47,103 bases of DNA from Patescibacteria group bacterium (GCA_018817645.1 JAHITK010000002.1:1-47103), one strand, 5' to 3'; positions 8,463-18,196 are shown, numbered from the stretch's first letter. Notes: generated by a model from the letters alone, not told the origin. A program made the numbers and translations.

Positions 8463-9584
8463 TTAGTCGCTTTTCAGGCGTAAGCCCATGCGGTGAGTGT
8501 CAGCATCAAGGGCAATAATTTCAAACTTATACTTTTTGCCCTTTTGAAGTTCTTCTTTTTTCTTATCCTGATGATTGAATTCAGAGAGATGAACCAAGCC
8601 CCTGATTTTTGGCTCAATTTCAATAAAGGCCCCCAATTGATTTATTTTTACCACTTGTCCTTCTATAATATCACCCTTTTTGTATTTATTGTCTATGTCT
8701 TTCCAAGGATCCTCTTTCAACGCCTTCAGCGACAAGGAGACCCTTCCGTCTTGGGATATTTCGGTGACTTTCGCCTTAACCACGTCTCCAACTTTAATTA
8801 CATCGGAGACATCGTCTATTAATTGCCAGTCCAGCTCTGATATGTGAATCAGGCCTTCGGCCTGAACTTTTTCCTGTTCCGGTTCTTCGGCTTCGCCTTT
8901 TTCTAACAACGGGAATTTTATAAACGCGCCGAAGTCCGCCAATCCGGTAATCTTTCCTTCCACAATGTCGCCCACCTGGTATTGTTTCAAGAGTTCATTT
9001 ATCGCTTTTGAAGCGACCGCCTTTTCCGAAAAGATGAGTTTGTTTTCCTGCGGAGAAACATCAATGATTTTTACCTCTAATTGCTGACCGACTAATTTCT
9101 GCAGATGTTTCAGGATTTCGTTTGAATCGCCGTCTTTGACGCGGGGATAATTTTTGATGGAAAGCTGTGAGAGGGGGAGGAATCCTTTGATTCCCTCCAT
9201 TTCCGCCAGCAGCCCGCCTTTGTTCGCTCCCGCGATATCAACCATAACTGTCTGCGATATCTGCTCAATCTCTTTCAGGGTTTCCCAGCTTACCTCTCTT
9301 TGCGCATCGGTGAGGGATAATTCCAAATAGCCGTCTTCATTATCCACCTCTACCACTTTTGCTTTTATTGTCGCTTCGGGTTGAAGCCGTTTTATGATAT
9401 CCTTGGCCGCGTAATATTCTTTTCCATAAATTACGCCCACGCCGACCGGCCCCAAATCAACATAAACGGCAAAATGGCCGGTTCCGATAATCTTGCCTTC
9501 TATTGTCTGTCCCTTTTTCGGCGGGGTGGTAATATTTTGCAGTTCGTCTTTTGGTGGAATTGTTTTTTCGATTGTTTTAGCCAT
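8463..9584 (-). CDS. rpsA: S1 RNA-binding domain protein, 30S ribosomal protein S1-like
   Basis: Repeated S1 domains (GQVVKINQLGAFIEIEPKIRGLVHLSE etc.). Start placed at MAKTIEKT (ATG at 9584); the upstream ORF extension is repeat-derived. Confidence 0.85.
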   Translation of the reverse strand: MAKTIEKTIPPKDELQNITTPPKKGQTIEGKIIGTGHFAVYVDLGPVGVGVIYGKEYYAAKDIIKRLQPEATIKAKVVEVDNEDGYLELSLTDAQREVSWETLKEIEQISQTVMVDIAGANKGGLLAEMEGIKGFLPLSQLSIKNYPRVKDGDSNEILKHLQKLVGQQLEVKIIDVSPQENKLIFSEKAVASKAINELLKQYQVGDIVEGKITGLADFGAFIKFPLLEKGEAEEPEQEKVQAEGLIHISELDWQLIDDVSDVIKVGDVVKAKVTEISQDGRVSLSLKALKEDPWKDIDNKYKKGDIIEGQVVKINQLGAFIEIEPKIRGLVHLSEFNHQDKKKEELQKGKKYKFEIIALDADTHRMGLRLKSD

Positions 9585-9639
9585 AGTAGAATAAAGGGTA
9601 GCATAAGATATTGGATAAGGCAAGACCAGATTAAAATCC

Positions 9640-9785
9640 AAAATCCAAATATCAAATGTCAAATCAAGCTCAAAATCCAAAATCCAAATTGAAGAAATGT
9701 ATTCTTTTGAGATTGAATCATTTGGATTTGCCTGCCCTGAACCTGTCGAAGGGATTGGGAATTGGGATTTGGTCATTGGGATTTA
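9640..9785. repeat. AT-rich short-repeat cluster (AAAATCCAAAATCCAAAT-type) plus REP-like CCCTGAACCTGTCGAAGGG
   Basis: Direct reading; related arrays at about 22.6, 22.9, 23.2, 23.6, 37.7 and 39.4 kb. Confidence 0.75.
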
Positions 9786-9865
9786 CTCAATAGGGGTTGA
9801 GATTATTGATAACAAGTGTTATAATCATAAAGGATTTCAAAATAATTAACCGCTTTTTACGGACT

Positions 9866-10519
9866 ATGGATATACTTTGGCATGGGCAATCGTGTTTTGA
9901 AATAAGGGTACCCTTGAATCAAAATGAAAAGAAAACGATTGTTATAGACCCGTTTTCGCCGGAGGATATTGGTTTTAAAATTCCCTCCCTTACCGCGGAT
10001 ATTTTATTAATCACCCATCAGCACGCTGACCACAACAACATTAAAGCAGTCAAAGGTTCTCCTTTTTTGATTGATGGTCCCGGCGAATACGAGGCGGGAG
10101 GAATCTTTATACAAGGCATCCCTGCCTCGCACGGGAGCATTGATAAAGAAGATTTGGGGGACATTACCATTTATACCATTGAAGCAGAAGGCGTTAAATT
10201 ATGCCATTTAAGCGATTTGAACCAGAACGAGCTTACTCCCGAGCAGGTCGAGGCGATCGGAGACATTGATATATTAATGATTCCGATCGGAGGAACTTAC
10301 ACCATTGACGGGGCCGGCGCTTCTAAGATTATCAATCAGATTGAGCCCAAAATAGTGATGCCAATGCATTACAAACTGCCGGGCCTGAAAGTGAATTTGA
10401 AAGATATTGGCAACTTTCTTAAAGTGATGGGGCAGGAAAATATTGAGGCGCAGTCGTCGTTCAAAGTAAAAAAGCAAGGATTGCCCGCGGAAATGAAAAT
10501 AGTAGTTTTGAAGCCATAG
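9866..10519 (+). CDS. MBL-fold metal-dependent hydrolase (UlaG-like)
   Basis: 'LLITHQHADHNNI', 'IPIGGTYTIDGAGA', 'PKIVMPMHY'; start chosen at MDILWHGQSCFEI. Confidence 0.85.
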   Translation: MDILWHGQSCFEIRVPLNQNEKKTIVIDPFSPEDIGFKIPSLTADILLITHQHADHNNIKAVKGSPFLIDGPGEYEAGGIFIQGIPASHGSIDKEDLGDITIYTIEAEGVKLCHLSDLNQNELTPEQVEAIGDIDILMIPIGGTYTIDGAGASKIINQIEPKIVMPMHYKLPGLKVNLKDIGNFLKVMGQENIEAQSSFKVKKQGLPAEMKIVVLKP

Positions 10520-10522
10520 AAA

Positions 10523-10723
10523 ATGAAATTTTTACAAAAGCTTCAATCATTGTCTTTGGAAAAAAGAAAAATGGTCTTATGGGTGACCATAGCAATCATC
10601 GGATTAATTTTTTTACTGCTGTTTTTAGCAGTGGCGGTTTTTAGATTTAAGTCGTTTAATCTTCGGAATTTTGAGCAGCAGCTCAATATTCCTTCTTTTG
10701 AAATCCCTAATCTTAACGAATAA
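10523..10723 (+). CDS. small single-TM hypothetical protein
   Basis: 66 aa ORF between two co-directional genes; one TM helix. Confidence 0.5.
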   Translation: MKFLQKLQSLSLEKRKMVLWVTIAIIGLIFLLLFLAVAVFRFKSFNLRNFEQQLNIPSFEIPNLNE

Positions 10724-10734
10724 TTTTTATCATT

Positions 10735-13700
10735 ATGCCAAAACCAAAGCCGGAAAAAGACAACAAGAATAATAAGGCCGATAACGGAAATAATAAAGAA
10801 GGGTTAGAGAATATCGGATACATAAAGCCCAGAGAAATCAGCGAGGAAATGAAGGAGAGCTATATTAATTACGCGATGTCAGTGATTGTTTCCCGGGCAT
10901 TGCCTGATGTCAGGGACGGGCTGAAGCCGGTGCACCGGAGAATCCTTTATGCCATGGGAGAGGAGGGCCTTTATTACAACGCCAAGTTCAGAAAGTCAGC
11001 CACCGTGGTTGGCGCAGTGCTTGGCCGCTACCATCCTCACAGCGATGCCGCGGTTTATGATTCTTTGGTAAGAATGGCCCAAGATTTTTCTTTAAGATAT
11101 ATGCTGGTCAAGGGCCAGGGCAATTTTGGTTGTTTTACAGGAGATACTGAAATTAGATTATGCGATGGACGAAGCTTAACTTTTAAGGAGTTAATTAAAG
11201 AACAGAAAGATGGTGAAAGGCATTGGGGATTTACATTTAATCATCAGAATAAACAGATAGAAATCGCAGAGATTCAAAAACCAAGATTAACGAGAAAGAA
11301 AGAAAGGATTATGGAAGTAATGCTGGACAACGGAGAAAAGATTAGATGTACCTTAGACCATCGCTTTCTGTTGCGGAATGAGACGTATAAAGAGGCACAG
11401 AAATTAAAAGCAGGCGATTCTCTAATGGCTGCCTACTTTAATACAAGACGTATTAGGAGTCATTATAATTATCTGGCGGTATTACAACCATTTACCGGGC
11501 ATTATGAGTTTGTCCACAGGCTCGCGGATGAATATAATTATCGTTTTAATCGAGCCAAAAGTAATCTTGAATCATTTATTTTACACTATAAAGATTTTAA
11601 TAAGTTTAATAATTCCCCAGAAAATATACAAAGACTTACCGTAGAGGAGCATTATGAAGCGCACCTGCAACAGGCTAAGAATCTATGGAAAGAAAGAGGA
11701 GATGAGTTTCGGGAGAAACATCGGGATTCACTAAGGAAGAAGTTCTCTGACCCAGTTATTCGAAAGGAGATCTCCGAAAGATCGAAAAAGCTTTGGCAAA
11801 ATCCTGAATATCGAGCAAAATATCCAGAAAGTCATTTTAGAAAAATGAGAGAAAAGTTATGGGCGCAACCTGGAATTCGAGAGTTTCACCGGGAAAAAAT
11901 TGCCCAACAGCGTCAAGACCCCGAATTTATAAAAAAACATCGGGATGGAGTAATATTGAGCAATAGGCGTCGTATGAAAGAGAATCCCAGCGCGATGAAA
12001 GAATTGGCAGAAAAAGCCAAAATTGCCTTACATGAAAATTGGAAAAACCCTTTATATAAAGAAAAAGTAATCAAAAGTAGAATTTTGGGATATGTTCATT
12101 CTCTTTCTCAAAAATATCGGAAGTTAACCCCTGAAGTATATGAGAATGAAAGATACGCTAACTCTATCCCTAAGATTGAAAATGCTTTAAATTATTTCGA
12201 TGATTTTTCAGAATTAATTGAAAAGGCTCAAAATTATAATCATAAGGTGACTAAAGTTAAAATACTTCGCAAGAGAGAAGATGTTTATGATGTAAGCGTT
12301 GAGAACTGGCATAATTTTCTCCTTAGTGCTGGGATATTTGTCCATAACTCGATTGATGCGGATCCCCCGGCCGCTCAAAGATACACAGAGTGCCGGCTTT
12401 CAAGGGTGGGTCAGGAAATGTTGAGGGATATAAACAGGGATACGGTTGATTTTATAGACAACTATGACGCTACCAGAAAAGAGCCGACAGTCCTGCCTTC
12501 GCCCCTGCCCCAGCTTTTATTGAACGGTTCTTTGGGAATTGCGGTGGGGATGGCAACAAGCATCCCGCCCCACAATCTGGCGGAAACCTGCGATGCGGCT
12601 ACATATTTGATTGACAATCCCGAGGCCACCACCGAGGATTTGTTTCAATTCATCAAAGGCCCTGATTTTCCGACCGGAGGCATTATTTTCAATCAGAAAG
12701 ACATAATCTCTGCTTATGCCCAAGGCAAGGGACCTGTTTTAGCTCAAGGCAAGGCGGATATTGTTGAGGAAAAGAATGGCGGCTGGAAAATTATTATCAG
12801 CGAGATTCCTTATCAGGTTAATAAATCCACTTTGGTAGAGCAGATAGCCAAACTGATTCAAGAAAAGAAAATTAAAGGAGTGAGAGACGCCCGGGATGAG
12901 TCAGACAGAGATGGCATCAGAATTGTCATAGAATTAAGAAAGGAAGCGTTTCCCCAGAAGGTCTTGAACTATCTCTACAAAGCCACCGATTTGCAGAAAA
13001 AGTTCCATCTCAATATGCTGGCTTTGGTTGATGGAATTCAGCCCAAGGTTTTGTCCTTGGCAGAGATGCTCGGATATTTCTTGAAACATCGCCAGGAAGT
13101 GGTTTTACGGAGAACCAAATTTGATTTAGCCAGAGCCAAAGAAAGGGAGCATATTCTTCTGGGCTTGGCGAAATGCTTGGCAAAGATTGATCAGGTGATT
13201 GAAACCATTAAGAAATCCAAAAACAGGGATGAGGCCAAAAGCAACCTGAAGAAAAAATTCAAGCTTACCGATATTCAAGCCGAGGCCATTTTAGAAACCA
13301 AGCTTTCCGCTTTGGCCCGGCTGGAGAGGCAAAAAATAGAAGATGAGCTTAAAGAGATTCAGGCCAAAATTGAAGAATTGTCCGGAATCGCTAAAAGCCC
13401 GGCAAAAGTGAAGGCAGTGGTCAAAAAAGAGCTTAAAGAATTAAAGGAAGTTTATGCCGATGCCCGCCGAACTAAAGTATATGTGAAAAAAGCGGAAGAA
13501 ATATCAGAAGAGGATTTGGTGCCGGAAGAAGAGGTTTTGATTACCCTGACCAATAAGGGCTATATCAAGAGAGTGAGCCCTTCTTCCTATAAGATTCAAA
13601 AGAGGGGCGGAAAAGGCATTGCCGGTATTAAGACGCAGGATGAGGATTTTGTGGAACACTTCTTCCTGGCCAATACCCTTGATAAACTATTGGTCTTTAC

Positions 13701-14457
13701 CGATTCCGGCAAGGTCTTCGCCATGCCTGCCTATGAAGTCCCATCCGCCAATAGGATTTCCAAAGGCCGGGCCTTGGTCAATTTTTTGGAAATAAGCCCG
13801 GAGGACAAGATTTTAGCGGTTTTGCCTCTGGGGAAAAAAGATGACAGCGAACAGAAACGATATTTAGTGATGGCAACCAAGAATGGTATAATTAAAAGAA
13901 CCGCACTGGAAGAATTCCGCAATTTGAGAAGCTCCGGCTTAATCGCGATTCGGCTTAAAAAAGGCGATTCGTTGAGGTCGGTCAAAAAGACGAGCGGAAA
14001 AAGCGAAATAATTTTAGTCAGCAAACAAGCCCAGTCAATCAGGTTTAAAGAAGAGCAGATAAGGCCGATGCAGAGAAGCGCGGCCGGCAACAAAGGAATG
14101 CATCTCAAGAAAGACGATGAAGTAATCGGGATGGAGGCGATAGAAAAAGACCAGTCCAAGGACTATATTTTAATAGTGACCAGCAAGGGATACGGCAAAA
14201 GAAGCGGAATTTCCTCTTATCGCCAGCAGAGCAGAGGAGGAACCGGAATTATGACCGCCAAACTGACGGCGAAAACAGGCGACTTGGTTAGGGCGGAGAT
14301 TGTGAAAGGCGACGAAGAGCTGATATTCATCTCTAGAAACGGTCAGGTCTTAAGAACTACGGCCAAAGAAATATCCGCTCTCGGCAGAGCGACTCAGGGA
14401 GTGAGAATAATGCGCTTGGATGAGGGCGACAGAGTAGTTTCATTAATAAAATTATAA
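10735..14457 (+). CDS. gyrA: DNA gyrase subunit A precursor containing an in-frame intein
   Basis: N-extein '...YAMSVIVSRALPDVRDGLKPVHRRILYAM...LVKGQGNFG'; C-extein 'SIDADPPAAQRYTECRL...'; C-terminal GyrA beta-propeller repeats. Confidence 0.96.
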   Translation: MPKPKPEKDNKNNKADNGNNKEGLENIGYIKPREISEEMKESYINYAMSVIVSRALPDVRDGLKPVHRRILYAMGEEGLYYNAKFRKSATVVGAVLGRYHPHSDAAVYDSLVRMAQDFSLRYMLVKGQGNFGCFTGDTEIRLCDGRSLTFKELIKEQKDGERHWGFTFNHQNKQIEIAEIQKPRLTRKKERIMEVMLDNGEKIRCTLDHRFLLRNETYKEAQKLKAGDSLMAAYFNTRRIRSHYNYLAVLQPFTGHYEFVHRLADEYNYRFNRAKSNLESFILHYKDFNKFNNSPENIQRLTVEEHYEAHLQQAKNLWKERGDEFREKHRDSLRKKFSDPVIRKEISERSKKLWQNPEYRAKYPESHFRKMREKLWAQPGIREFHREKIAQQRQDPEFIKKHRDGVILSNRRRMKENPSAMKELAEKAKIALHENWKNPLYKEKVIKSRILGYVHSLSQKYRKLTPEVYENERYANSIPKIENALNYFDDFSELIEKAQNYNHKVTKVKILRKREDVYDVSVENWHNFLLSAGIFVHNSIDADPPAAQRYTECRLSRVGQEMLRDINRDTVDFIDNYDATRKEPTVLPSPLPQLLLNGSLGIAVGMATSIPPHNLAETCDAATYLIDNPEATTEDLFQFIKGPDFPTGGIIFNQKDIISAYAQGKGPVLAQGKADIVEEKNGGWKIIISEIPYQVNKSTLVEQIAKLIQEKKIKGVRDARDESDRDGIRIVIELRKEAFPQKVLNYLYKATDLQKKFHLNMLALVDGIQPKVLSLAEMLGYFLKHRQEVVLRRTKFDLARAKEREHILLGLAKCLAKIDQVIETIKKSKNRDEAKSNLKKKFKLTDIQAEAILETKLSALARLERQKIEDELKEIQAKIEELSGIAKSPAKVKAVVKKELKELKEVYADARRTKVYVKKAEEISEEDLVPEEEVLITLTNKGYIKRVSPSSYKIQKRGGKGIAGIKTQDEDFVEHFFLANTLDKLLVFTDSGKVFAMPAYEVPSANRISKGRALVNFLEISPEDKILAVLPLGKKDDSEQKRYLVMATKNGIIKRTALEEFRNLRSSGLIAIRLKKGDSLRSVKKTSGKSEIILVSKQAQSIRFKEEQIRPMQRSAAGNKGMHLKKDDEVIGMEAIEKDQSKDYILIVTSKGYGKRSGISSYRQQSRGGTGIMTAKLTAKTGDLVRAEIVKGDEELIFISRNGQVLRTTAKEISALGRATQGVRIMRLDEGDRVVSLIKL
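11131..12348 (+). other. GyrA intein (~406 aa) with HNH-like homing endonuclease insertion
   Basis: Starts CFTGDTEIRLCDG (Cys1), block B-like 'RCTLDHRFLL', block F/G 'VYDVSVENWHNFLLSAGIFVHN', then Ser+1. Splits the conserved GNFG|SID of GyrA. Confidence 0.93.
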
Positions 14458-14464
14458 AATTTTT

Positions 14465-14989
14465 ATGGTCAGTTTTTTGGAGCCGGAAAAAATATTAGAG
14501 CAGATTCCTTTAAGCCAGGACTGGCAGGCAGCCGAGTTCGGCTGCGGTCCGGGCGGTTTTGCCATTGCCTTGGCAAAGCGTTTGCCGAAAGGATTGGTTT
14601 ATGCGTTAGACATTCAGGGAGAACCGCTTTCCGCTTTGCTTGGAAGGGCCAAAGGAGCGGGCTTGCCGAATATCAAAACAATTCAATGCGATTTAGAGGA
14701 GCCCAAGGGCTCCACTCTTAAAGACGAATCATTGGACCTGGTTTTGATAGCCAACACTTTGTTCCAGATAGAAGACAAAGAGGCTTTTTTGAAAGAGGCC
14801 AAACGGGTGCTTAAGCGGGAAGGGAATTTGGTAATAGTTGATTGGAATCCAGATTCTCCTTTCGGGCCGGAAGAAAAAAGAATCTCTTTTGAAGAAATTC
14901 ACAAAATGGTGAAGTTTATGGACATTAAGCTGGTAAAGGAGCTGGAGGCCGGCACTTACCATTGGGGAGCGATTTTTGTAAAGTTGTAA
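14465..14989 (+). CDS. class I SAM-dependent methyltransferase
   Basis: 'AAEFGCGPGGFAIALAKRLPKGLVYALDIQ...LDLVLIANTLFQI...LKREGNLVIVDW'. Confidence 0.85.
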   Translation: MVSFLEPEKILEQIPLSQDWQAAEFGCGPGGFAIALAKRLPKGLVYALDIQGEPLSALLGRAKGAGLPNIKTIQCDLEEPKGSTLKDESLDLVLIANTLFQIEDKEAFLKEAKRVLKREGNLVIVDWNPDSPFGPEEKRISFEEIHKMVKFMDIKLVKELEAGTYHWGAIFVKL

Positions 14990-15000
14990 TTTTTTGCAAA

Positions 15001-15978
15001 ATGCCAAAAAAGACCTTTTTTCTTATACTGATTTTTTTAGGAGTTTTTTTTATCCAAGATGTAGTTTCCGCCGCCTCAGCTGGTGGCGACCCTTTGCCCT
15101 ATAGTATTGAGTTAGATTCTTCGAACTATAATCCGATAGTGGGTCAAGCGGTAAATATATCTGCTAAAGCAAATATATCTGATAAAGCAGAGTGGCAGCG
15201 TCTTTTGTGTAAACTTAGTTTCGGAGATGGCATCGCAACAGAACTGTTTGAATGTGAGTCAGCAAGCGGAAGATGTTCGTACTCTTTCAGCCACAGCTAT
15301 TCCAGTAGCGGAGATAAGACGGTTCTCTTTTCCTGCAATCCCGGCACCTGGGCTCCTCCTATCGCCCCTCTTAGTGTGACAATTAGTATAGAAGTAAGTG
15401 GCCTTGCTCCGGAGCCGGCGTGTGACGGTGTTTGCAATGGAGAATGCGAAGAGAGTTGCAATGGAGATATCAGTCAAGACCCTGATTGCGGATGCCTTGG
15501 CGGAGATGGTATTTGCTGCTGGCTTAGTTGCGATTTTACTACTGACAGCGATTGTCCGCCTCCCCAGCTGTGTACTCCTATCCAGTGCGACAAAATTTGT
15601 CAGCCAAATTGCGATGTCAGCCAAGATTCTGATTGCGGATGCTTGGGCGGCAATAATTGCTGTCCCACGGAATTAGGATGTAATTTTAGCAACGACAGCG
15701 ATTGCCCTTCTGTTCCAAGTGGATATGACAATCCTGTGACATGGAGTGATATACCAGAATTTTTACAGCGAACAATGGAAACGGTTTTTGGCATGATGAT
15801 GGGGTTAGCGGTCCTAATTATTATAATCGGCGGTTATGTAATGGCAACTTCAGGCGGAATTCCTTCAAGATTTGATAAGGGAAGAAAGATAGTTATTTGG
15901 GCAATAGTCGGATTTGCCATAATTGCCGCTTCTCGGGGCATTATCGCCTTGGTGGAGATGATTATCGGCAAACAATAA
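15001..15978 (+). CDS. PKD-like and Cys-rich ectodomain protein with C-terminal VirB2/T4SS-pilin-like TM module
   Basis: Signal peptide; 'CDGVCNGECEESCNGDISQDPDCGC' repeats; C-term 'MGLAVLIIIIGGYVMATSGGIPSRFDKGRKIVIWAIVGFAIIAASRGIIALVEMIIG'. Confidence 0.8.
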   Translation: MPKKTFFLILIFLGVFFIQDVVSAASAGGDPLPYSIELDSSNYNPIVGQAVNISAKANISDKAEWQRLLCKLSFGDGIATELFECESASGRCSYSFSHSYSSSGDKTVLFSCNPGTWAPPIAPLSVTISIEVSGLAPEPACDGVCNGECEESCNGDISQDPDCGCLGGDGICCWLSCDFTTDSDCPPPQLCTPIQCDKICQPNCDVSQDSDCGCLGGNNCCPTELGCNFSNDSDCPSVPSGYDNPVTWSDIPEFLQRTMETVFGMMMGLAVLIIIIGGYVMATSGGIPSRFDKGRKIVIWAIVGFAIIAASRGIIALVEMIIGKQ

Positions 15979-15985
15979 ACAAAAT

Positions 15986-16777
15986 ATGAAAATTAGGAAA
16001 AATTTATTAAAATTAAAGTTGTTTTTTGCAACGACTCTTTTATTGTTTGCTATTTTGCCCTCTGCCGTAGTGTCCGCAGTTTCCCTATACTATATCAATA
16101 ATCTAGATGTTTCAGTTAACTCCGTTTATATCGGCGATACCAGCCAGGTTCAGGTTAGCGTTAGCGTTAAGCAGACTCTTAATCCTCCTAGGATTCATTG
16201 GGATATATTTGTAGACTTTGGTGACGGGGGGCCGACGAGATCTAGTGCATGCGCGGTCGATTCTTTTAGTAGAATTTGTACTGTAAGTTTTTCGCACCAA
16301 TATGGTTCGGTGGGGAAATATACTGTTGTCGCAAGAGCTTGTGATGGCGCAGATCCCACCCGATGCACAACTAGTTCAGCTATTGCCGAAGTAAAGGGAA
16401 TAGTTTGCGGCGATGGAAAAAAGGAAGGCGACGAAGAATGCGACGATGGCAATACCGTTTCCGGAGACGGGTGCAGCAGCCAGTGCAAAATAGAATACCC
16501 ATCTCAACCGCCCGTTAACAATGATTTAAACCCGCTAAAAGCGAGCACTTTCGGAGAGTTATTCCGGGATGTCGCGGGCTCATTGTTTTGGATAGCAATA
16601 ATTCTGGGACCTTTACTGATAATCGCCGGCGGGCTGATGATAATTTTTGCCGGGCTTGACCCTGGGAAAATCGCTTTAGGCAAGAAGATTATACTATACA
16701 CAGCCGTAATTCTTGGTATAATTTTAATAATAAAGGCAATGACCGCGTTTTTCGCGCCAGACATAACCTTTCAGTAA
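15986..16777 (+). CDS. PKD-like ectodomain + DUF4215-like Cys repeat + C-terminal VirB2-like TM module
   Basis: 'IFVDFGDGGPTRSS...FSHQYGSVGKYTVVARACD', 'CGDGKKEGDEECDDGNTVSGDGCSSQC', C-term TM pair. Confidence 0.78.
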   Translation: MKIRKNLLKLKLFFATTLLLFAILPSAVVSAVSLYYINNLDVSVNSVYIGDTSQVQVSVSVKQTLNPPRIHWDIFVDFGDGGPTRSSACAVDSFSRICTVSFSHQYGSVGKYTVVARACDGADPTRCTTSSAIAEVKGIVCGDGKKEGDEECDDGNTVSGDGCSSQCKIEYPSQPPVNNDLNPLKASTFGELFRDVAGSLFWIAIILGPLLIIAGGLMIIFAGLDPGKIALGKKIILYTAVILGIILIIKAMTAFFAPDITFQ

Positions 16778-16781
16778 AATT

Positions 16782-17366
16782 ATGAGAAAAACAAGCCAAT
16801 TTCTTTGCGGAGCGCTCGTAATGTTCTTGTTATTCTCTATTGTTGTTTACACTCAAGCGATTACTATCACCAACCCTTTGAGGCCGGGGAATATAAGTTA
16901 TGAAGAGATGCTTACAAGGGTCTTGAGTTGGATTTTCGGATTTGCCCTGGCGATCGGAGTTTTAATGCTCATTATCGGGGGTTATATGATGGTGGTTTCC
17001 GCCGGCGACCCCCAGAAATTTTCCACTGGCAGAAAGGTGGTTGTTTATGCTTTGTCGGGCGTTGCCATCGTAGCCGTATCCAGAGGAATCATTGCTTTGG
17101 TGGAGCAAATTCTGCCTCAAGGCGTGACTGCGGAAACAGGCCTTGTTAATATTATCAATTACGCTTTCGGATTTTTAATAGTGGTCAGCGTTCTGATGTT
17201 TATTATTGCGGCCTTTTTATTTGTCACCGGCGGAGGCAACCCGGAACAAATAAAAAGCGCGAGGCGCTGGTTGATATATGCTGCTATTGGTTTGGCCGTG
17301 GCAGTCATCAGCAGAGGGCTGGTGGCTTTGGTTGGCGTAATGATCGGCGCTGACATCACTATTTGA
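16782..17366 (+). CDS. protein with two tandem VirB2/T4SS-pilin-like modules
   Basis: 'FGFALAIGVLMLIIGGYMMVVSAGDPQKFSTGRKVVVYALSGVAIVAVSRGIIALVEQIL' followed by 'YAFGFLIVVSVLMFIIAAFLFVTGGGNPEQIKSARRWLIYAAIGLAVAVISRGLVALVGVMIG'. Confidence 0.82.
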   Translation: MRKTSQFLCGALVMFLLFSIVVYTQAITITNPLRPGNISYEEMLTRVLSWIFGFALAIGVLMLIIGGYMMVVSAGDPQKFSTGRKVVVYALSGVAIVAVSRGIIALVEQILPQGVTAETGLVNIINYAFGFLIVVSVLMFIIAAFLFVTGGGNPEQIKSARRWLIYAAIGLAVAVISRGLVALVGVMIGADITI

Positions 17367-17394
17367 TGAGTTATCATCTTTCAATAATATTTTT

Positions 17395-18150
17395 ATGAAA
17401 AAACATTATCTCTTTTTTATAATATTAATTGTTGGCGGTTTGTTTTTTGGATTGAGCCATCGGGTTTACGGCTATGGCATTGTGTTTATATCTGATATTG
17501 GGCCTACTAATATACAAACAGGGTATACGGTTAATGGCATTCTTATTATAGAAGGTCATTGTTTCGGTGATGTGTCTAATATGGAAACATTCCATCCGAT
17601 AATAAATTTTGGAGAAGCGCCCCCGCCACATGCAAGTGCTCCGGATGAGCCGTTAGAAGGGGAGCCTTGTATTTGCGTGCCCAGGGTTGATTCAACGTGG
17701 GATGACCAGACGATTATAAGGTGTAGTTATAATTTCAGCCATACTTACACCAGGTCTGGTACTTTCACAGTTACGCCAAAGGGTTCGTCCTCCTCTGTTA
17801 TTGGGTCCTCTCCTGCCGTAGATTTTACAGGGAGTCCCGAGACCGTTTATGTCACAGCGGCGTCTATCCCGACTCCGCACGGGAATGATCTTAATCCTTT
17901 GGTGGCTACCGGAACAGCGGAGCTTATAAGGCAGCTTACAGACAGGATTTTTATATATTTCAGCGCATTGGCGGTTTTGTTTGTGATAATAGGCGGATTT
18001 ACCATTCTTACTGCCGCTGGAAGCCCGACGCAGGTTACAAAAGGAAAAAAGATTGTTCTTTTTACCATCATTGGTTACGCTTTGATTTTATTGGCAAGGG
18101 GAATTGCTCTGCTTATTGTCAAAATTTTGGGTATCAATGTCACGTTTTAG
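17395..18150 (+). CDS. PKD-like ectodomain with C-terminal VirB2-like TM module
   Basis: Signal peptide; 'RCSYNFSHTYTRSGTFTVTPKG'; C-term 'ALAVLFVIIGGFTILTAAGSPTQVTKGKKIVLFTIIGYALILLARGIALLIVKILG'. Confidence 0.75.
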   Translation: MKKHYLFFIILIVGGLFFGLSHRVYGYGIVFISDIGPTNIQTGYTVNGILIIEGHCFGDVSNMETFHPIINFGEAPPPHASAPDEPLEGEPCICVPRVDSTWDDQTIIRCSYNFSHTYTRSGTFTVTPKGSSSSVIGSSPAVDFTGSPETVYVTAASIPTPHGNDLNPLVATGTAELIRQLTDRIFIYFSALAVLFVIIGGFTILTAAGSPTQVTKGKKIVLFTIIGYALILLARGIALLIVKILGINVTF

Positions 18151-18196
18151 CACCCTGTGGACAAATCACTTGCTTTTTTATGCTTGTGGATTAAAA

